Below are positions 4,180 through 7,546 of a DNA stretch of 7,546 bases, piece by piece. The notes beneath the pieces were generated by a model. The model searched no databases and was not told the origin of the DNA. It worked only from the letters and a program-made list of their open reading frames with translations. The DNA lies in the NCBI GenBank assembly GCA_045649855.1, contig JAZRQN010000125.1, positions 1 to 7,546 on the forward strand, read 5' to 3'. Source of the stretch: URNF01 sp045649855 (GTDB taxonomy: Bacteria; Bacillota; Clostridia; Oscillospirales; Acutalibacteraceae). The position numbers were made by a program, and so were the translations under genes. Numbering within the stretch: the stretch's first letter is position 1; each line of letters begins with the position of its first letter.

Positions 4180-7100
4180 TTATTCCTCGTTGCCGTAGAG
4201 TTTGCCCAGTTTGACCAGGTGCTCGTAGCGAGCCACAGAAGCGGCTTCGGCTTTCGCAAACAGCTCTTCAGCGCGATCCGGGAAGGAACGGGTGAGGGAG
4301 GAGTAGCGAGCCTCGCCCAGAATGAATTCCTTGTAATCGCCGGTCGGCTCTTTGCTATCCAGCGAGAAGGGATTCTTGCCGTCGGCTTTGAGAGCGGGGT
4401 TGAAGCGGAACATATTCCAGTAGCCGCAGTCAACAGCTTTCTTCATCTCAGCCTGGCAGTTGGCCATGCCGCCTTTGATGGAGTGCATCTCGCAGGGAGC
4501 ATAGCCGATGATGAGGGACGGACCCGGATAAGCTTCCGCTTCCGCGATCGCTTTCACGGTCTGGTTCATGTCGGCGCCCATAGCGATCTGTGCAACGTAC
4601 ACATAGCCGTAGGACATTGCGATTTCAGCCAAGGATTTCTTGGAGATCGCTTTACCGGCGGCAGCGAACTGTGCAACCTGACCGATCTGGGAAGCTTTGG
4701 AAGCCTGACCACCGGTGTTGGAGTACACTTCGGTATCGAACACCATGATGTTGACGTCTTCACCGGAAGCGAGGACGTGGTCAACACCGCCAAAGCCGAT
4801 GTCGTAAGCCCAACCGTCGCCACCGAAGATCCAGACGGATTTCTTGGAGAGATATTCTTTGTCAGCGAGGATAACCGGAGCAGTCGGGCAACCGGCAGCA
4901 GCGGCTTTCTCGAGTTCAGCGACCAGCGCGTCGGTAGCAGCACCGTTCAGCTTGCCGTCGTTGATGGTATCCATATACTGTTTTGCAGCGGCTTTGAATT
5001 CGTCAGAAGCCTTGTCGGATGCTGCCATCTCTTCAACGAGGTCGATGAGACGGTTGCGGACAGCTTTCTGGCCGAGGTACATACCGAAGCCGTGCTCTGC
5101 GTTGTCTTCGAACAGGGAGTTCGCCCAAGCAGGACCCTGACCGTTCTTGTTGACGGTGTAGGGAGAGGTAGCCGCAGGGCCGCCCCAGATGGAGGAACAA
5201 CCGGTAGCGTTGGAGATATACATACGATCGCCGAACAGCTGGGTGATGAGGCGCGCATAAGCGGTCTCAGCACAACCCGCACAAGAACCGGAGAACTCGA
5301 GCAGGGGCTGTTTGTACTGGCTGGCGATGACGGAGGTGCCGCAAACTTCGGGCTTCTCGGTAACGTTCGCCACCAGGTAATCGAACACAGGCTGCTGTGC
5401 ATCCTGGCTCTCTCTGGCAACCATCTTCAAGGAGTTGGTCGGGCAGACGCCGACGCAGACACCGCAACCCATACAATCCATCGGGGAGACGGCGAGGGTG
5501 TAGGTGTATTCGGTTTTGACGATCGCTTTGGGAGCGAACTTGGTGTCGGCAGGCGCGGCCGCTTTCTCGTCGGCGTTCAGAGCGAACGGACGGATGGTAG
5601 CATGCGGACACACGAAGGAACACTTGTTACATTTTGCACAGGTGTTCGGATCCCATTCGGGAACCATAACGGCAACGCCGCGTTTCTCGTAGGCGGAAGC
5701 GCCGTGCTCGAAGGTGCCGTCTGCGTGATCCATAAACGCGGAAACAGGCAGGGAGTCGCCGTCCATCTTGGAAACGGGAACGAGGATGTTGTCCACCATC
5801 TTAACCAGTTTCGCAGGACCTTCGTTGGCAACAGCAGCAGCGTCGTCGGTAGCGTTCGCCCAGTCGGCAGGAACGTCGACCTTCACGAACGCGGACACGC
5901 CGGCGTCGATCGCGTTGTGGTTCTTCTCAACCACGTCCATACCCTTCTTGGAGTAGGATTTGGTAGCAGCATCTTTCATGTACTGCACAGCCTCTTCGAT
6001 CGGCATCACTTTTGCCAGAGCAAAGAAGGAAGCCTGCAGGATGGTGTTGGTGCGTTTGCCCATGCCGACTTTCGCGGCGAGGTCGATCGCGTTAACGAGA
6101 TACAGCTGAATGTTGTTTTCAGCGATATAGCGTTTGGTTTCCGCGTTCAGATACTTGTCCAGATCTTCAGCGGCCCACTGGCAGTTGATGAGGAACACGC
6201 CACCGGGTTTTACGTCGTTAACGATCTTGAAGCCCTTGAGCAGGTAAGACGGATTGTGGCAAGCCACGAAGTCAGCCTTGTTGATATAGTAGGGGCTCTT
6301 GATCGGCTTATCACCGAAGCGGAGGTGAGAAATGGTTACACCGCCGGTTTTCTTGGAGTCGTACTGGAAGTACGCCTGCACGTATTTATCGGTGTGGTCG
6401 CCGATGATCTTGATGGAGTTTTTGTTCGCGCCAACGGTACCGTCGCCGCCCAGACCCCAGAATTTGCACTCGATGGTGCCTTCTGCAGCGGTGCCGGGAG
6501 CGGGTTTCTCTTCGAGGGAGAGACCGGTTACGTCGTCTACGATGCCCAGAGTAAACTGCTCTTTGGGCTGGTCTTTCGCCAGTTCGTCAAATACAGCGAA
6601 TACGCTGGACGGAGGCGTGTCTTTGGAACCCAGACCATATCTGCCGCCGGTAACGGTGAGACCGGTGCGGCCGACTTTCGCCAGAGCGGTAACAACGTCC
6701 ATGTAGAGCGGCTCGCCCAGGGAACCGGGCTCCTTGGTACGGTCGAGAACAGCGATCTTCTTCGCGGTAGCCGGGATGGCTTCGGCGAGTTTCTCAGCGC
6801 TGAACGGACGATACAGACGCACTTTGACGAGACCGACCTTTTCGCCTTTCGCGAGCAGGTAATCGATAACTTCTTCAGCAACGTCGCAGAAAGAACCCAT
6901 GGCAACGATGACACGATCAGCGTCAGCAGCGCCATAGTAGTTGAACAGTTTGTAGTCGGTGCCGAGTTTGGCATTGACTTTGTCCATGTACTTCTCAACG
7001 ATAGCGGGCACTGCATCATAGTACTTGTTGCAGGCTTCACGATGCTGGAAGAAGATGTCGCCGTTCTCGTGAGAGCCGCGCATCACAGGACGATCGGGAT

Positions 7101-7546
7101 TCAGAGCGCGTTTGCGGAATGCCGCAACAGCGTCCATATCGCACATCTCTTTGAGATCTTCGTAATCCCAGATCTGGATCTTCTGGATCTCGTGAGAGGT
7201 ACGGAAGCCATCAAAGAAGTTGATGAAGGGAACGCGGCTTTCGATGGTCGCGAGGTGCGCCACAGCGCCGAGGTCCATAACTTCCTGGGTGTTGGTTTCA
7301 GCGAGCATCGCGAAACCGGTCTGACGGCAAGCATACACGTCGGAGTGGTCGCCGAAGATGTTCAGCGCGTGAGAAGCCACACAACGGGCGGACACGTGGA
7401 ACACAGAGGGGAGCAACTCACCCGCGATCTTGTACATGTTGGGGATCATAAGCAACAGACCCTGAGAAGCGGTGTAGGTGGTGGTGAGCGCACCTGCGTT
7501 CAGAGAACCGTGCACAGTACCGGCGGCGCCGGCTTCGGACTGCATT
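4180..7546 (-). CDS. nifJ: Pyruvate:ferredoxin (flavodoxin) oxidoreductase, 5' end outside window
   Basis: This cytoplasmic enzyme converts pyruvate and CoA to acetyl-CoA and CO2, passing electrons to ferredoxin. About 1121 residues are visible; the first Met (7545-7543) matches the internal EMQSEAGAAGTVHG segment of the family, so roughly 60 N-terminal residues lie beyond the window. Domain order in visible numbering: pyruvate-binding region with TASQGLLLMIPNMYKI (25-40); second domain with KVRLYRPF (241-248) and LDRTKEPG (267-274); gamma-type domain with KFWGLGGDGTVGANK (361-375); ferredoxin domain with CAKCNKCSFVCP (636-647) and CMGCGVCVGVCP (691-702). The thiamine-diphosphate domain follows, with FGGDGWAYD (907-915) and YSNTGGQ (941-947). 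Cys755, Cys758, Cys783 and Cys1018 match the ligands of the cluster near the thiamine. All key motifs are intact and the C-terminus (KLYGNEE) is a normal length. It is convergent with the rnf operon and has its own terminator. Also called por or pfor. Confidence 0.97.
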   Translation of the reverse strand, partial: MQSEAGAAGTVHGSLNAGALTTTYTASQGLLLMIPNMYKIAGELLPSVFHVSARCVASHALNIFGDHSDVYACRQTGFAMLAETNTQEVMDLGAVAHLATIESRVPFINFFDGFRTSHEIQKIQIWDYEDLKEMCDMDAVAAFRKRALNPDRPVMRGSHENGDIFFQHREACNKYYDAVPAIVEKYMDKVNAKLGTDYKLFNYYGAADADRVIVAMGSFCDVAEEVIDYLLAKGEKVGLVKVRLYRPFSAEKLAEAIPATAKKIAVLDRTKEPGSLGEPLYMDVVTALAKVGRTGLTVTGGRYGLGSKDTPPSSVFAVFDELAKDQPKEQFTLGIVDDVTGLSLEEKPAPGTAAEGTIECKFWGLGGDGTVGANKNSIKIIGDHTDKYVQAYFQYDSKKTGGVTISHLRFGDKPIKSPYYINKADFVACHNPSYLLKGFKIVNDVKPGGVFLINCQWAAEDLDKYLNAETKRYIAENNIQLYLVNAIDLAAKVGMGKRTNTILQASFFALAKVMPIEEAVQYMKDAATKSYSKKGMDVVEKNHNAIDAGVSAFVKVDVPADWANATDDAAAVANEGPAKLVKMVDNILVPVSKMDGDSLPVSAFMDHADGTFEHGASAYEKRGVAVMVPEWDPNTCAKCNKCSFVCPHATIRPFALNADEKAAAPADTKFAPKAIVKTEYTYTLAVSPMDCMGCGVCVGVCPTNSLKMVARESQDAQQPVFDYLVANVTEKPEVCGTSVIASQYKQPLLEFSGSCAGCAETAYARLITQLFGDRMYISNATGCSSIWGGPAATSPYTVNKNGQGPAWANSLFEDNAEHGFGMYLGQKAVRNRLIDLVEEMAASDKASDEFKAAAKQYMDTINDGKLNGAATDALVAELEKAAAAGCPTAPVILADKEYLSKKSVWIFGGDGWAYDIGFGGVDHVLASGEDVNIMVFDTEVYSNTGGQASKASQIGQVAQFAAAGKAISKKSLAEIAMSYGYVYVAQIAMGADMNQTVKAIAEAEAYPGPSLIIGYAPCEMHSIKGGMANCQAEMKKAVDCGYWNMFRFNPALKADGKNPFSLDSKEPTGDYKEFILGEARYSSLTRSFPDRAEELFAKAEAASVARYEHLVKLGKLYGNEE

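Noticed and set aside
4844..5140. Open frame on the + strand opposite por (98 codons), and similar ones such as 6332-6706
   Set aside because: They are antisense shadows of a strongly conserved enzyme; products are Ser/Ala/Pro-rich without recognisable domains.

Overview
The window looks like a chromosomal piece of an anaerobic Firmicute, most likely a gut-type Clostridia of the Oscillospirales/Ruminococcaceae kind. The reasons are a single-chain pyruvate:ferredoxin oxidoreductase beside Rnf-type membrane genes, strong AGGAGG-like ribosome binding sites, tightly overlapping genes, and an intergenic palindromic repeat of a style I associate with gut Clostridia. The taxonomic call is an inference from memory, not from a search.

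Left half, + strand (1-3825): the end of rnfC (5' end outside the window), then rnfD, rnfE and rnfA, then an N-terminally anchored DUF4015-like (putative glycosidase-fold) protein. Junctions are an 8-nt overlap, a 4-nt ATGA overlap, an 8-nt overlap and a 17-nt gap, so this reads as one operon. The Rnf set is unusual. The usual clostridial order is rnfC-D-G-E-A-B. Here rnfG is missing between D and E, and the place of rnfB after rnfA is taken by the DUF4015-like gene. In addition, three of the four cysteines that hold the intramembrane [2Fe-2S] cluster between RnfA and RnfE are replaced (RnfA Ser30 and Asn118, RnfE Thr116). The RnfD flavin-attachment motif reads STGAYT instead of the usual SGAT type, and the RnfC GGPMMG motif reads GGDVFTG. 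All reading frames are intact. This looks like a derived Rnf-like membrane complex under selection, not a decaying one.

Middle (3826-4179): a gene-free convergent intergenic region packed with inverted repeats. It holds a 16-bp-arm hairpin (possible terminator of the + strand operon) and a composite palindromic repeat with short terminal inverted repeats. An outer 11-bp inverted repeat encloses both. A GC-rich terminator with a GCGA tetraloop serves the gene on the other strand.

Right half, - strand (4180-7546): nearly all of a pyruvate:ferredoxin (flavodoxin) oxidoreductase gene (por/nifJ), lacking only about the first 60 codons, with all expected cluster and thiamine-diphosphate motifs present. 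It would make reduced ferredoxin. A normal Rnf complex oxidises reduced ferredoxin with NAD+ and pumps ions, so the two convergent units fit one ferredoxin economy. Whether this divergent Rnf-like complex still does that reaction is doubtful from its sequence.
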